From Actinomycetes bacterium (GTDB taxonomy: Bacteria; Actinomycetota; Acidimicrobiia; Acidimicrobiales; RAAP-2): DNA of 12,697 bases. Shown here in pieces: positions 1 to 7,890 of the stretch. Location of the stretch: positions 2,556 to 15,252 of the forward strand of contig JAJYWG010000251.1 of the NCBI GenBank assembly GCA_021791615.1. Direction: 5' to 3'. The stretch's first letter is position 1; each line of letters starts with the position of its first letter. Made by a program: the position numbers and the translations under genes. The notes beneath the pieces were generated by a model. That model was not told the origin of the DNA. It searched no databases and was given only the letters and a program-made list of their open reading frames with translations.

Positions 1-1119
1 TCGGTGACGACCCTCCCGCTGATCTGGGCGGAGGACGGCCTCCACCTTTCGATCCGCTGGTCTGCGGCGACCCTGGCGCTGGTCGACGGTGGCTACCCGG
101 TCCAGTTCCGCTACCTGGACTCCGGCGGCCTGGAGCTGCTCGCCCAGAACCTCATCGACGCACTCCACCTTGCTCCCGAGAACCCGGCCGAAGTCGTCTC
201 CCGGATCGCCCTCTCCAACGTCATGCCGACCGGCGATGCGGGGAAGGTGGTCCAGGACTACATCGACCGACTGGCGTTCTCGGTCCGCCAGTCGGCGAAC
301 GCATGGGCCAAGGGCGGGATGGAGCTCCCCGACTCGGTGCACGTCTCCGGGATGGGGGTGCGCCTCCCCAGCGAGGAGGTCGAGCACGCCATCGCCACCC
401 AGGCGGGGCTGGTAGCCCGTCGTGCCGGCATCGCCGTCGCCCTGGACCGGACGTCGATCCCCCTCGACGAGGACGGGGCTTCGCACGTAGCAGTGATGGC
501 CGCCCTGGCGGGGACGATCCCCACCTCGGCCGCCCTGCTGGACCGCGGGCTCGAAAGCAAGAAGCGAGAGAGGCACCGGGCGACCGTCAAGCGCCGCAAG
601 ATCGCAGCCCTCGTCGCTGCGGTGCTCGCCCTCGTCGCCCTCGGTGCCGCCCCCATCGTGCTGGCCGACAGCAACCTCTCCGCCGCCAAGGTCGGCCTCA
701 CCACGGCGAACGTCACCTACCAGCAGTTGGCGCCCTACGTGGCGGCGTCCAACGAGCTGTCCACCGGGAGGGCCGCTGCTGCTGCGGCCTCGGCGAACAG
801 CGTCGACTGGAGCGTGGTGGTCACCAAGATCATCGCCGCCTCGCCGCCAGGAGCAACATTCTCGTCCATCGGCATCTCCACGCTCGCTGGGGCGACCACC
901 ATTGCCATTGACGGATCGCTTCCTGGCACGAGCAGCTTCGCCCCGGTGTCCGGTTGGGTCGCGTCGTTGAAGGCCGTCGGGTTCGTCGTCGAGGTCTCGT
1001 CCATCTCCGACGCCTCCAGTCAGGCCGGCAGTGGAGGCGGCGTCGCCGTGTCGCTCAACCTGACCGGCAGCCTGGCGTTCATGCAGTCGCTCGCCAGTCC
1101 GAACGGGGGGAAGCCGTGA
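1..1119 (+). CDS. PilM-PilN fusion protein, type IV pilus alignment complex (5' end outside window)
   Basis: The frame is open at the window edge, so the gene starts upstream; the GTG at 4 is unlikely to be the true start. Numbering from that GTG, residues 1-175 resemble the C-terminal half of PilM, the actin-like cytoplasmic T4P ATPase: a beta strand with VDGGYPVQFRYLDSGG, then helices, then VHVSGMGVRLPSEE like the late PilM subdomain. A basic stretch (185-199) leads into one membrane helix at about 199-222. A periplasm/exterior-facing PilN-like domain follows (about 223-371), with a helical linker and an alpha/beta part (SPPGATFSSIGIS). In most T4P systems PilM binds the short cytoplasmic tail of a separate PilN; here the two appear covalently joined. 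It precedes pilO with a 4-base GTGA overlap. The domain assignment rests on pattern similarity; the fusion itself is visible as one uninterrupted frame. Confidence 0.8.
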   Translation, partial: SVTTLPLIWAEDGLHLSIRWSAATLALVDGGYPVQFRYLDSGGLELLAQNLIDALHLAPENPAEVVSRIALSNVMPTGDAGKVVQDYIDRLAFSVRQSANAWAKGGMELPDSVHVSGMGVRLPSEEVEHAIATQAGLVARRAGIAVALDRTSIPLDEDGASHVAVMAALAGTIPTSAALLDRGLESKKRERHRATVKRRKIAALVAAVLALVALGAAPIVLADSNLSAAKVGLTTANVTYQQLAPYVAASNELSTGRAAAAAASANSVDWSVVVTKIIAASPPGATFSSIGISTLAGATTIAIDGSLPGTSSFAPVSGWVASLKAVGFVVEVSSISDASSQAGSGGGVAVSLNLTGSLAFMQSLASPNGGKP

Positions 1120-1634
1120 AAGCGTCCAAGCAGAACGTCATCATCTGGTCTCTCCTGGCCGTCATCTGCCTCGTCCTGATCGGCAACTACGTGCTCGGCA
1201 AGCAGTCGTCGATCGACTCCCAGGCCGCCAGCGTCCGCAGCCAGACCGCCACGGTCCAGACCCAGACCCAGGCGGCCGAAGCCATCCGGGCGGAATTCCC
1301 GAAGGTGAAGGCGGAGATCGCCGCCCTCCAGGGCCAGGTCCCCACCACTTCGGACCTGAGCGGACTCATCTCCCAGCTCGCCTCCACCGCGGCGGCGTCC
1401 GGGGTCACCCTGGTCTCCGCTGCCCCGGACACGAAGAACGACGTCTCCCAGAACGGGATCACCGCAGTCCCCGTCAACATCGCCGTCAACGGGACGTTTG
1501 CCGCCGCCCAGCAGTTCACGTCAGCCCTCGTCCACGCCACCCGCATCACGACGATCGGGGGCCTGACCTACCAGTTCTCGACCACCGGGACGTTGACGGT
1601 CCAGATCCAAGCCGACCTCTACTACCGGTCATAG
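1116..1634 (+). CDS. pilO: PilO-like type IV pilus inner-membrane alignment protein
   Basis: This 172-residue protein has a short cytoplasmic tail, one membrane helix (about 7-27), a coiled-coil-like segment rich in Q, A and T (about 29-72) and a small alpha/beta domain (about 78-170) whose final strands read TLTVQIQADLYYR. This is the standard PilO layout and size. PilO dimerises with PilN through the ferredoxin-like domain and links the motor to the pilus channel. I chose the GTG at 1116 because it overlaps the TGA of the preceding gene (GTGA), a G-rich purine stretch lies just upstream (1105-1113), and the frame upstream of it is only a shadow of the pilM-pilN gene. Ten bases separate its stop from pilB. 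Sequence conservation in PilO is always weak, so the call leans on architecture and gene order. Confidence 0.82.
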   Translation: MKASKQNVIIWSLLAVICLVLIGNYVLGKQSSIDSQAASVRSQTATVQTQTQAAEAIRAEFPKVKAEIAALQGQVPTTSDLSGLISQLASTAAASGVTLVSAAPDTKNDVSQNGITAVPVNIAVNGTFAAAQQFTSALVHATRITTIGGLTYQFSTTGTLTVQIQADLYYRS

Positions 1635-1644
1635 GCCAATCACC

Positions 1645-3420
1645 ATGCCCGCAGCCCCAGCCGTGCTCACAGCCCCAGCCACTCCGATAGATCCGGCCGT
1701 AGCCGCGAGGATCCGGTCGTTGCCGGCCGGACTGTTCGACGACCCCGTCGCTATCGGGATGCTGTCGGGAGACGGGAACGCCGCACTGCTCGACCAGGTC
1801 GCCGTGGTGGTCGCCGAAGGGTGGTGGCTGGGCCGACGGCCGATCACGGCCCTCCTCGTGGCCGGCTGGACGTTCGACGACATCGGGGAGCTCGTTCCCG
1901 GGGCCGCAGGTCGTAAGCCGTTCGATTTCGATGGGGGCCAGGTCGACCGGGAGGCGTTGATCGAGATGGGGACCCAGCTCGCTCTGGCCCGCCTCCTGGT
2001 GCCCCTGCACGCCAACGGCAGCCGCAAGAAGGTGGCGGTCGTCGACCCGAACGACCTCGCGACCAAGGACGCGATCGTCGGACGGTTCGGGACGAGCAAC
2101 GTCGAGGTCGTCGTCGTCGACCGGGAGTCCATCGAGGCGGCAATCCGGGCCGTCGAGCGGAGCGCCGCCGCCGCCGAGGTGTCGGCCGCCGCCAATCGGG
2201 CGGCACAGAAGTCCGACGAGGACTCCATCGACACGACACTCGCCGAGGTGGTCGTCGAAGGACCGCACCTCCAGCTCATCAACTCCCTGTTCGAGCAGGC
2301 GGTCGCCTCCCGTGCGTCGGACATCCACTTCACCCCGACCGGCAACCAGCTCCAGATCTCCATGCGGGTCGACGGGGTGCTGTCCGACATTGGCAGGCAT
2401 CCTCGCCGACTGGCACAGCAGGTCGTCCAGGCTCTCAAGCAGCTCGCCCACGTCAACCTCGTCGAGCAGCGGCTTCCCCAAGACGGGGTGATCCCCCATC
2501 GGCTCCCGAACGGCCGGGAGCTGGAGATGCGGGCCAGCTTCATCCCTGGCCAGTACGGCCTGGAGAAGGTGACCCTGAGGATCGTGGACAAGACCCAGGG
2601 GGTGATCCGCACCGAGGCGCTCGGGCTCTCGCCGGCGGTGTCCACGGCTCTCAGCACCATCCTCCGATCGAACTACGGGATCCTTCTGGTCGCCGGGCCG
2701 ACCGGGTCCGGGAAGACCACAACCCTCTACGCCGTGCTGGACGGGATGAACGACGGCAAGAACAACATCCTGACGGTCGAGGACCCCGTCGAGATCACCA
2801 TGCCCGGCATCCACCAGGTGGCGGTCAACGCGGCAATCGGGCTCACGTTCGGGTCGGTGCTCTCCCGGTTCCTGCGGGCCGACCCGGACATCATGCTGGT
2901 CGGGGAGATCCGGGACGCAGAGACGGCTGAGACCGCCATCCAGGCCGCCCAGACCGGCCACCTCGTACTCTCCACCATCCACACCAACACGGCGGCCGGC
3001 GCCGCCCCCCGCCTCATCCAGATGGGGGTGGAGGGGTACGCGATCTCCTCCGGCCTCGTCGGGGTCATCAACCAGCGGCTCATCCGCAAGCTCTGTACCG
3101 CCTGTCGCCTCCGCGACGACGCACCCTACGACCAAGTCGACTGGGGGGACCGTGGTCGACCGGAGACGCTGTTCTCCCCGAAGAAGAACGGGTGTTCCCG
3201 CTGCAACAACCTCGGCTTCACCGGCAGGACGCCGGTGGCGGAGGCGCTCGTCGTCAACGACGCCATCCGGGACGCGATCGTCGCCCAGTCCTCCGAGTCG
3301 ACCATCGCCCGCATCGCCATCGAGCAGGGGATGGTCCCCATGTCCGCAGATGCCCTCGAAAAGGTCCGATCCGGGGTCACGTCCATGTCCGAGTACCTCA
3401 CGTTCACGGGAGCAATCTGA
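1645..3420 (+). CDS. pilB: PilB/GspE-family type IV pilus assembly ATPase
   Basis: This is the cytoplasmic hexameric ATPase that powers pilus extension, 591 residues, a normal length for PilB. Residues about 70-170 look like a MshEN/GspE N-terminal domain (ALARLLVPLHANG, then VAVVDPNDLATKDAI). The core follows: N2 domain with ASDIHF (224-229), Walker A GPTGSGKT (351-358), Asp box TVEDPVE (377-383), Walker B PDIMLVGEIRD (414-424) and His box TGHLVLSTIHTN (437-448). A tetracysteine zinc site is intact (C484, C487, C517, C520), which is characteristic of PilB/GspE and absent from PilT. All catalytic motifs are intact, so the enzyme should be active. The ATG at 1645 lies 10 bases after pilO and has only a weak ribosome-binding sequence, suggesting coupling. 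The pilC ATG begins one base after its stop codon. Confidence 0.97.
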   Translation: MPAAPAVLTAPATPIDPAVAARIRSLPAGLFDDPVAIGMLSGDGNAALLDQVAVVVAEGWWLGRRPITALLVAGWTFDDIGELVPGAAGRKPFDFDGGQVDREALIEMGTQLALARLLVPLHANGSRKKVAVVDPNDLATKDAIVGRFGTSNVEVVVVDRESIEAAIRAVERSAAAAEVSAAANRAAQKSDEDSIDTTLAEVVVEGPHLQLINSLFEQAVASRASDIHFTPTGNQLQISMRVDGVLSDIGRHPRRLAQQVVQALKQLAHVNLVEQRLPQDGVIPHRLPNGRELEMRASFIPGQYGLEKVTLRIVDKTQGVIRTEALGLSPAVSTALSTILRSNYGILLVAGPTGSGKTTTLYAVLDGMNDGKNNILTVEDPVEITMPGIHQVAVNAAIGLTFGSVLSRFLRADPDIMLVGEIRDAETAETAIQAAQTGHLVLSTIHTNTAAGAAPRLIQMGVEGYAISSGLVGVINQRLIRKLCTACRLRDDAPYDQVDWGDRGRPETLFSPKKNGCSRCNNLGFTGRTPVAEALVVNDAIRDAIVAQSSESTIARIAIEQGMVPMSADALEKVRSGVTSMSEYLTFTGAI

Positions 3421-3421
3421 G

Positions 3422-4669
3422 ATGCCCACCTACCTGGCCACCACACTGAACCCCTCCAACCAGCGATCCGAGCGGGTCGTCGAGGCCGACGACGAGTTCG
3501 GCGTCCGCACCCTGATCGAGGCCGACGGGTCGATCCTCGTGTCCATCGAGGAGCAGGTCGGACCATCCACCATGTCGAGGGACCTGCGCATCGGCCGCAA
3601 GAAGGTCAAGCCGGCCGCGGTGTCCCAGCTCGCCTCCGACCTCGCCACCCGCCTGGCGTCCGGCATCGACCTGGCCCGGACCCTCTCTCGCCTGGCGGCA
3701 CAACGGACCGGGACCCCCCTCGGGGACGCCCTCGACGACGTCAACCGTCGGCTGCGCACGGCCGAGAACACCAACCTCCCCGATGCCTTCTGGGCGCACG
3801 AAGACGTGTTCGGGAAGCTGTTCTGCGCTCTCTTTGCCGCCGGGTTCAAGTCCGGACGGCTCGCCGAGGAGATGGACCACGCGGCCGAGCTCCTGGCCGA
3901 CCGGGACGAGGCCGGCCGCAAGGTGGCCTCGGCGCTCATCAACCCGGCGATGTTGCTCGTGTTCACGGTGGTCGTGACCATCGCCCTCGTCTCTCTGGTC
4001 CTTCCTGTCTATTCGACCATGTTCACCGCGTTCGGCGGGAAGTTGCCGCTTCCGACCGTGATGCTCCTCGACGTCTACAACCCGGCTGTCAAGTATTGGT
4101 ACGTGATGCTGGTCTTGCTGGTCGCACTCCTCGCGATCTCCCGCACCGCACTCTCCAACCCGAAGAGCCGGTACAAGATCGACACCTGGATGTTGAAGGT
4201 GCCCAGGGTCGGCGAGCTGCTGTCCAAGTCGGCCATGTACCGGCTCACCTCGACCCTCTCGGGGATGATGTCAGCCAACATCAACATCTTCGAGTCGCTC
4301 TACTTCGCCGCCGACACCTGCGGCAACATGTTCTATCGGGAATCGGCTCGGCGGGTCTCGGACATCATGCGAGACGACGCGATTCCAATCTCTGAGGCCA
4401 TCCGACGGGTCGGAGTCTTCCCATCCCTGTTCTCCGACTCGATCCAGAACGGGGAAGAGTCGGGGAACCTGGTCGCCACGCTCCGCAAGTACGTCCAGCG
4501 CACCGGGTCCGAGCTGAAGACGGCCACCGAGTCGTTCCAGCAGACCGTCCAGCCCCTCGTCCTCCTGGTGGTCATGGTGATCGTCGGTGTCGTCGTCATC
4601 GCCCTCGTCGCCCCGCAGTACCAGCTCATCGGCGTGATGTCCAAGGCCGCTACCTCGGGAGGAAGTTGA
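3422..4669 (+). CDS. pilC: PilC/GspF-family type IV pilus platform protein
   Basis: This polytopic inner-membrane platform protein of 415 residues is thought to couple PilB/PilT rotation to insertion or removal of pilin subunits. Two repeated T2SSF cytoplasmic domains are visible: about 68-175, with SDLATRLASGIDLARTL and FAAGFKSGRLAEEMDHAAE, and about 265-375, with YRLTSTLSGMMSANINIFESL and SIQNGEESGNLVATL. The paired 'G..SG.L...L' sites are the family signature. Membrane helices lie near 173-197, 223-241 and 377-397. The ATG at 3422 is one base past the pilB stop, with a GGGAG-like site about 10 bases upstream; a longer upstream frame is only the shadow of pilB. The stop TGA at 4667-4669 directly abuts the ATG of the PilT gene. 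Confidence 0.95.
   Translation: MPTYLATTLNPSNQRSERVVEADDEFGVRTLIEADGSILVSIEEQVGPSTMSRDLRIGRKKVKPAAVSQLASDLATRLASGIDLARTLSRLAAQRTGTPLGDALDDVNRRLRTAENTNLPDAFWAHEDVFGKLFCALFAAGFKSGRLAEEMDHAAELLADRDEAGRKVASALINPAMLLVFTVVVTIALVSLVLPVYSTMFTAFGGKLPLPTVMLLDVYNPAVKYWYVMLVLLVALLAISRTALSNPKSRYKIDTWMLKVPRVGELLSKSAMYRLTSTLSGMMSANINIFESLYFAADTCGNMFYRESARRVSDIMRDDAIPISEAIRRVGVFPSLFSDSIQNGEESGNLVATLRKYVQRTGSELKTATESFQQTVQPLVLLVVMVIVGVVVIALVAPQYQLIGVMSKAATSGGS
4658..4665 (+). promoter_or_regulatory. Strong ribosome-binding site for the pilT-like gene
   Basis: GGAGGAAG within the last codons of pilC ends 4 bases before the ATG at 4670. It is the best Shine-Dalgarno match in the pilus cluster. It fixes the start of the PilT-like gene, and therefore confirms that the long N-terminal extension of that protein is translated. 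Confidence 0.7.
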
Positions 4670-6235
4670 ATGACCGAACCAGAGACCACCTACGCCCTCA
4701 TCGACGATGTTGCCGGCTTCCGGTCGAGGATCGCCCGACGGCCCTCGGGTCCTGACGACGTGCCGCCTACAGCGGTGCCGGAGTGGGGAGAATCCAGCTC
4801 CGGTGGGACGGTAGCCATCGACGACGTGGTGGACACGATCTTCCCCGACCCCGAGATGTTCGTGCCGGCGAACGACGAGCTCCCCTGCGACGTCGCCCTG
4901 ACCCGACGGGCGGCGAGAATGATCCCCCCGTCCTGGTCGGCCGACGGTGGTGCGGCGATCGGGGTGGACGTGGTCGACGGCCGCCTGATTGCCGCCTGGG
5001 ACCACCGCCCGTCGCCTGCCGACGAGGCGTCGCTCGCCCGGGCCGTCGGGATGCCGGTCGACTCCCGGCGGGTCTCCACCGCTCGTTTCACCGAGCTCCA
5101 GGCCGCCGCCTTCGACCTCCTCGCCGAGTCCAGCTCGCTCCCCCCGATCGAGGGGTTCATCCAGGCGGCCATCGACCAGCGGGCATCCGACCTCCACCTC
5201 CGGGTCGGTGCTCCACCCTCGTTCCGCGTCTCCGGGGTGCTTGCCCCGATCCCCGACACCCCGATCCTCTCTGCCGACGACATGGACAAGGTCGTCGAGT
5301 ACCTGCTCGGTCGGCTCCCACCCGAGGGGCTATCCGACCACGACAGCTCGATGAGCTACCACGGAACCCATTTCCGGGTGAACGTCTTCCGGCAGCGTTC
5401 CAACTTCGGGGCCGTCCTGCGGCTCATCTCCGCCGACGTGCCCAGCTTCGACAGCCTGCGGCTGCCCCCCATCATCGCCGGCCTCTCCGAGCGCCGGGCG
5501 GGGATCATCATCGTGTCGGGGGTCACCGGATCCGGGAAGTCGACGACGCTCGCCTCGATGATCGACATCATCAACCAGACCCGCCAGGAGAACATCCTGA
5601 CCCTGGAGGACCCGATCGAGTACGTCTACACCAACAAGCGGTCGCTGGTCGCCCAGCGGGAGATCGGACACGACACCGAGAGCTACGCGGCCGGGCTGCG
5701 GGCGGCCCTCCGGGAGGACCCCGACGTCATCCTGGTCGGCGAGATGAGGGACTTCGAGACCATCGAGGCTGCCATCCGGGCGGCGGAGACCGGGCACCTG
5801 GTGTTCTCCACCCTGCACGCCGGATCCACCACCCAGGCGATCGACCGGATGGTCGGGGCGTACCCGGCCGAGCAGCAGGGCCAGATCCGGGTCCAGCTCG
5901 CCTCGACGCTGGTGTCGATCATCTGCCAAAAGCTGGTACCGGCCACTCAGCCGGGCACGCGCCGGGTGGCGACCGAGGTCATGGTGGTCAGCGACTCCAA
6001 CCGGCACACCATCATCAACCCGGAGAACAACTCCATCGGCCAGCAGCTCTCGGCCCGGGTGGACGGCCAACACCTGATGGACCACTCCCTCGCCGAGCTG
6101 GTCGTCGAGGGGGAGGTCGACTTCGACATGGCGAAGAGCTTCGCCAACCAGCCGGAGCACTTTGCCGAGCAGGTCAACACGGCGAGGAGTCGGGTTAGCC
6201 GCAAGGGAACCGGAGCGGTGGCGGATCATGCCTAG
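4670..6235 (+). CDS. pilT: PilT-family type IV pilus retraction ATPase with long N-terminal extension
   Basis: This is a secretion-type ATPase that depolymerises and retracts pili. The core (about 155-505) has ASDLHLRVG (172-180), RFRVNVFRQR-like N2 end (HFRVNVFRQR), Walker A GVTGSGKS (284-291), Asp box TLEDPIEY, Walker B DPDVILVGEMRD (350-361), the PilT hallmark AIRAAETGHLVFSTLH (368 onwards) and a C-terminal MDHSLAELVVEGEV segment. There is no tetracysteine zinc site, separating it from PilB. At 521 residues it is about 150-175 longer than classical PilT. Residues 1-80 look disordered and acidic; 81-150 resemble a degenerate MshEN/GspE N-terminal domain (GVDVVDGRLIAAWDHRPSPADEAS). The start is well supported: its ATG directly abuts the pilC stop and a strong GGAGGAAG precedes it. 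The stop overlaps the next gene, whose ATG is at 6228. It could be a PilT or a PilU-like paralogue. Confidence 0.93.
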   Translation: MTEPETTYALIDDVAGFRSRIARRPSGPDDVPPTAVPEWGESSSGGTVAIDDVVDTIFPDPEMFVPANDELPCDVALTRRAARMIPPSWSADGGAAIGVDVVDGRLIAAWDHRPSPADEASLARAVGMPVDSRRVSTARFTELQAAAFDLLAESSSLPPIEGFIQAAIDQRASDLHLRVGAPPSFRVSGVLAPIPDTPILSADDMDKVVEYLLGRLPPEGLSDHDSSMSYHGTHFRVNVFRQRSNFGAVLRLISADVPSFDSLRLPPIIAGLSERRAGIIIVSGVTGSGKSTTLASMIDIINQTRQENILTLEDPIEYVYTNKRSLVAQREIGHDTESYAAGLRAALREDPDVILVGEMRDFETIEAAIRAAETGHLVFSTLHAGSTTQAIDRMVGAYPAEQQGQIRVQLASTLVSIICQKLVPATQPGTRRVATEVMVVSDSNRHTIINPENNSIGQQLSARVDGQHLMDHSLAELVVEGEVDFDMAKSFANQPEHFAEQVNTARSRVSRKGTGAVADHA

Positions 6236-7007
6236 ACGTCACTTCGACGAAGAGGGCCAGGGCATCATCACCACGATCGTCGCCCTCATGGCGATGATCC
6301 TCCTCGGCGTCATCCTCGTCACCACGGTCAGCTCGTATGCCTCCGACACGCTCACCGCCACCGAGCGGTCCAACGCCGCTGCCGTCGCCAGCCGGATCCT
6401 CCAGACGGAGACCGTGAACCAGTGCGGGGCGGCGGTTGGGATCGAGTCCACAGCGGCGGCGGCAACGCTCGCCTCGGTGTGCCCCGACGGGCTGGGCGAT
6501 TTCTCGCGGTCCACCCAGTCGGCGGGGTTCACCTACTGGGTGGACTTCTTCTCGTCGTGGGTTCCTTCGACTGGGCTCGTCTCCACCGCCAACTGCGCCG
6601 ACTACGCCAGCGACACGCCGTCCGCCATCTTGGAGACCGTCTTCGTGTCGTGGCGGGGATCGGGTGGGGTCTACCAGCAGCAGGGGTACACGTCTATCGA
6701 ACCGGTGCCCACTGTCGTCCTGTCCTACGCCAGCGACGCGTACAGCGCCATCCTCACACCAGGCGGTGGCACGCTCACCACCCCGAGCGGGGCGACCATC
6801 CAGCGATCCGGCATGTCGGAGTCGGCACTCGCCAGCTACGTCTCGGCGCTCAATCAGGCGGCATCGGGCTCGACACCGCCGGCCGTCAACCCCGGGGGGT
6901 GTGCGTGGTTCCCGTACCTGCTCCCCGGCTCTTGGACCACCACCAATAGCAGCGGGGTGTCTAACACCGTCGTGATCCCGCCTGTCGGCGGGACGGTGTC
7001 GGGATGA
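6228..7007 (+). CDS. Putative minor pilin / pilin-like secreted protein
   Basis: This 259-residue protein has a short, charged N-terminus (MPRRHFDEEGQG) followed at once by a hydrophobic helix (about 13-34). That is the shape of a type IV prepilin: a leader ending in Gly, then the N-terminal pilin helix. The classical G|F....E pattern is not present: after EEG the residues are QGIITT, with no Glu at +5. The helix continues into an amphipathic segment (SSYASDTLTATERSNAAAVASRILQT) as in pilins, then a Ser/Thr/Gly-rich extracytoplasmic domain with four cysteines (66, 85, 123, 225), able to form two disulfides. The ATG at 6228 overlaps the end of pilT by 8 bases and the stop shares an ATGA with the next gene, so it belongs to the pilus operon. 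I do not recognise a specific family; FimT/PilV-like is possible. Confidence 0.72.
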   Translation: MPRRHFDEEGQGIITTIVALMAMILLGVILVTTVSSYASDTLTATERSNAAAVASRILQTETVNQCGAAVGIESTAAAATLASVCPDGLGDFSRSTQSAGFTYWVDFFSSWVPSTGLVSTANCADYASDTPSAILETVFVSWRGSGGVYQQQGYTSIEPVPTVVLSYASDAYSAILTPGGGTLTTPSGATIQRSGMSESALASYVSALNQAASGSTPPAVNPGGCAWFPYLLPGSWTTTNSSGVSNTVVIPPVGGTVSG

Positions 7008-7873
7008 ATCGTCGCTCCATCCACCACTTCGTCCGGGGCGCCGCCAGCCGTTCCCGCGATGAGGACGGCTTTGGCCTGATCGATACGCTCGCCTCCATCT
7101 TCCTCGGGGCGATCATCTTCTTCGGGGTTCTTCTCAGCTTCTACCTCGCCCTCCAGACCAACTACCTCGCCACGGCGAGCCTCGGGTCCAGTTCGTCGGG
7201 GGCGGAGATCCTGTCCAGCCTCCAGACCAACATGGGGAACGCCGAGCCGCTGGGACACTGCCTCACCGACCCGGTCGGCAGCTATGTCACCCCCGCCCTC
7301 CAGTGCCCCACGATCGTCACGACGGGGCCGGCAGTGGCCGCCATCGGGGCCGGCGGGTTCTGTTTCTACGCTCCGGCGAGCAATGCGCAGACAACGACGG
7401 CTCCGAGCTTCGTCTGCCTCGTCGTCGACACGGATGCGAAGTCGCCGACAGCAGGGAACGTCTACTTGCTCTCCTACCCACCGTCGTCGTCGGCGACCTA
7501 CACAACCTGCGACCCGACGGACTGCTGGCCCGGCATCTCGGGTGCCCTGCTTACCTCGTGCGAGGCGGACCCGACGCTCGCCAATTGCGTGGGAAACAGC
7601 GCCCTGCCACCGCCGCTCGGCACCATCGACCTCAACTTCTCCTACACCGACTACCCCTACAAAAACGGGACCGAGCACGTCGTCAACGCCCACTGCGCCT
7701 CGGGGACAGCACTCGACGGCCCGTTCCAGTTCATCGCCCCGTCGGGACAGTGCCTAACGGCATCCTCGGACCCCTCGGCCGTCTCCGTCATCCAGGCCAC
7801 GATCGCCGTGAAGAACCCCACCAACCAGCACGACTACCTCCTGCGGTCCTCGGTGGCGATCAATGGCCCGTAG
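7004..7873 (+). CDS. Prepilin-like protein with class III signal, cysteine-rich minor pilin candidate
   Basis: This 289-residue protein carries a clear prepilin N-terminus: a basic leader, then EDG|FGLIDTLASIFLGAIIFF. Cleavage by prepilin peptidase is expected after Gly22, giving Phe23 at +1; the usual Glu at +5 is replaced by Asp27. The hydrophobic helix spans about 28-50. The exported domain is Ser/Thr/Pro-rich and contains ten cysteines (86, 101, 120, 138, 169, 174, 186, 195, 231, 250), enough for five disulfides. The C-terminal part (GTIDLNFSYTDY...VSVIQATIAVKNPTNQHDYLLRSSVAI) resembles the closing strands of PilW/PulJ-type minor pilins, which often end with an 'RN/RS' strand. The ATG at 7004 overlaps the stop of the preceding gene (ATGA), so it is coupled to it. 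The exact minor-pilin class is not certain. Confidence 0.78.
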   Translation: MNRRSIHHFVRGAASRSRDEDGFGLIDTLASIFLGAIIFFGVLLSFYLALQTNYLATASLGSSSSGAEILSSLQTNMGNAEPLGHCLTDPVGSYVTPALQCPTIVTTGPAVAAIGAGGFCFYAPASNAQTTTAPSFVCLVVDTDAKSPTAGNVYLLSYPPSSSATYTTCDPTDCWPGISGALLTSCEADPTLANCVGNSALPPPLGTIDLNFSYTDYPYKNGTEHVVNAHCASGTALDGPFQFIAPSGQCLTASSDPSAVSVIQATIAVKNPTNQHDYLLRSSVAINGP

Positions 7874-7877
7874 AACC

Positions 7878-7883
7878 AAGGAG
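7878..7883 (+). promoter_or_regulatory. Ribosome-binding site for the PilX/DUF4900-like gene
   Basis: AAGGAG lies 7 bases upstream of the ATG at 7891, in the 17-base gap after the preceding stop. It sets the start of the PilX-like gene; the much longer upstream open frame is a shadow of the preceding pilin-like gene. Confidence 0.65.
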
Positions 7884-7890
7884 CCTCTCC

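Noticed and set aside
1546..3429. 627-codon open frame on the minus strand opposite pilB
   Set aside because: Its translation is low-complexity (D, G, V, R rich) without recognisable motifs, and it lies entirely opposite a gene with all PilB motifs intact. Long antisense frames are expected in high-GC DNA.
7303..7890. Extension of the PilX/DUF4900-like gene 196 codons upstream of 7891
   Set aside because: The extension overlaps the preceding pilin-like gene out of frame and reads as Arg-rich shadow. The ATG at 7891 has an AAGGAG site and starts the membrane-anchored N-terminus.
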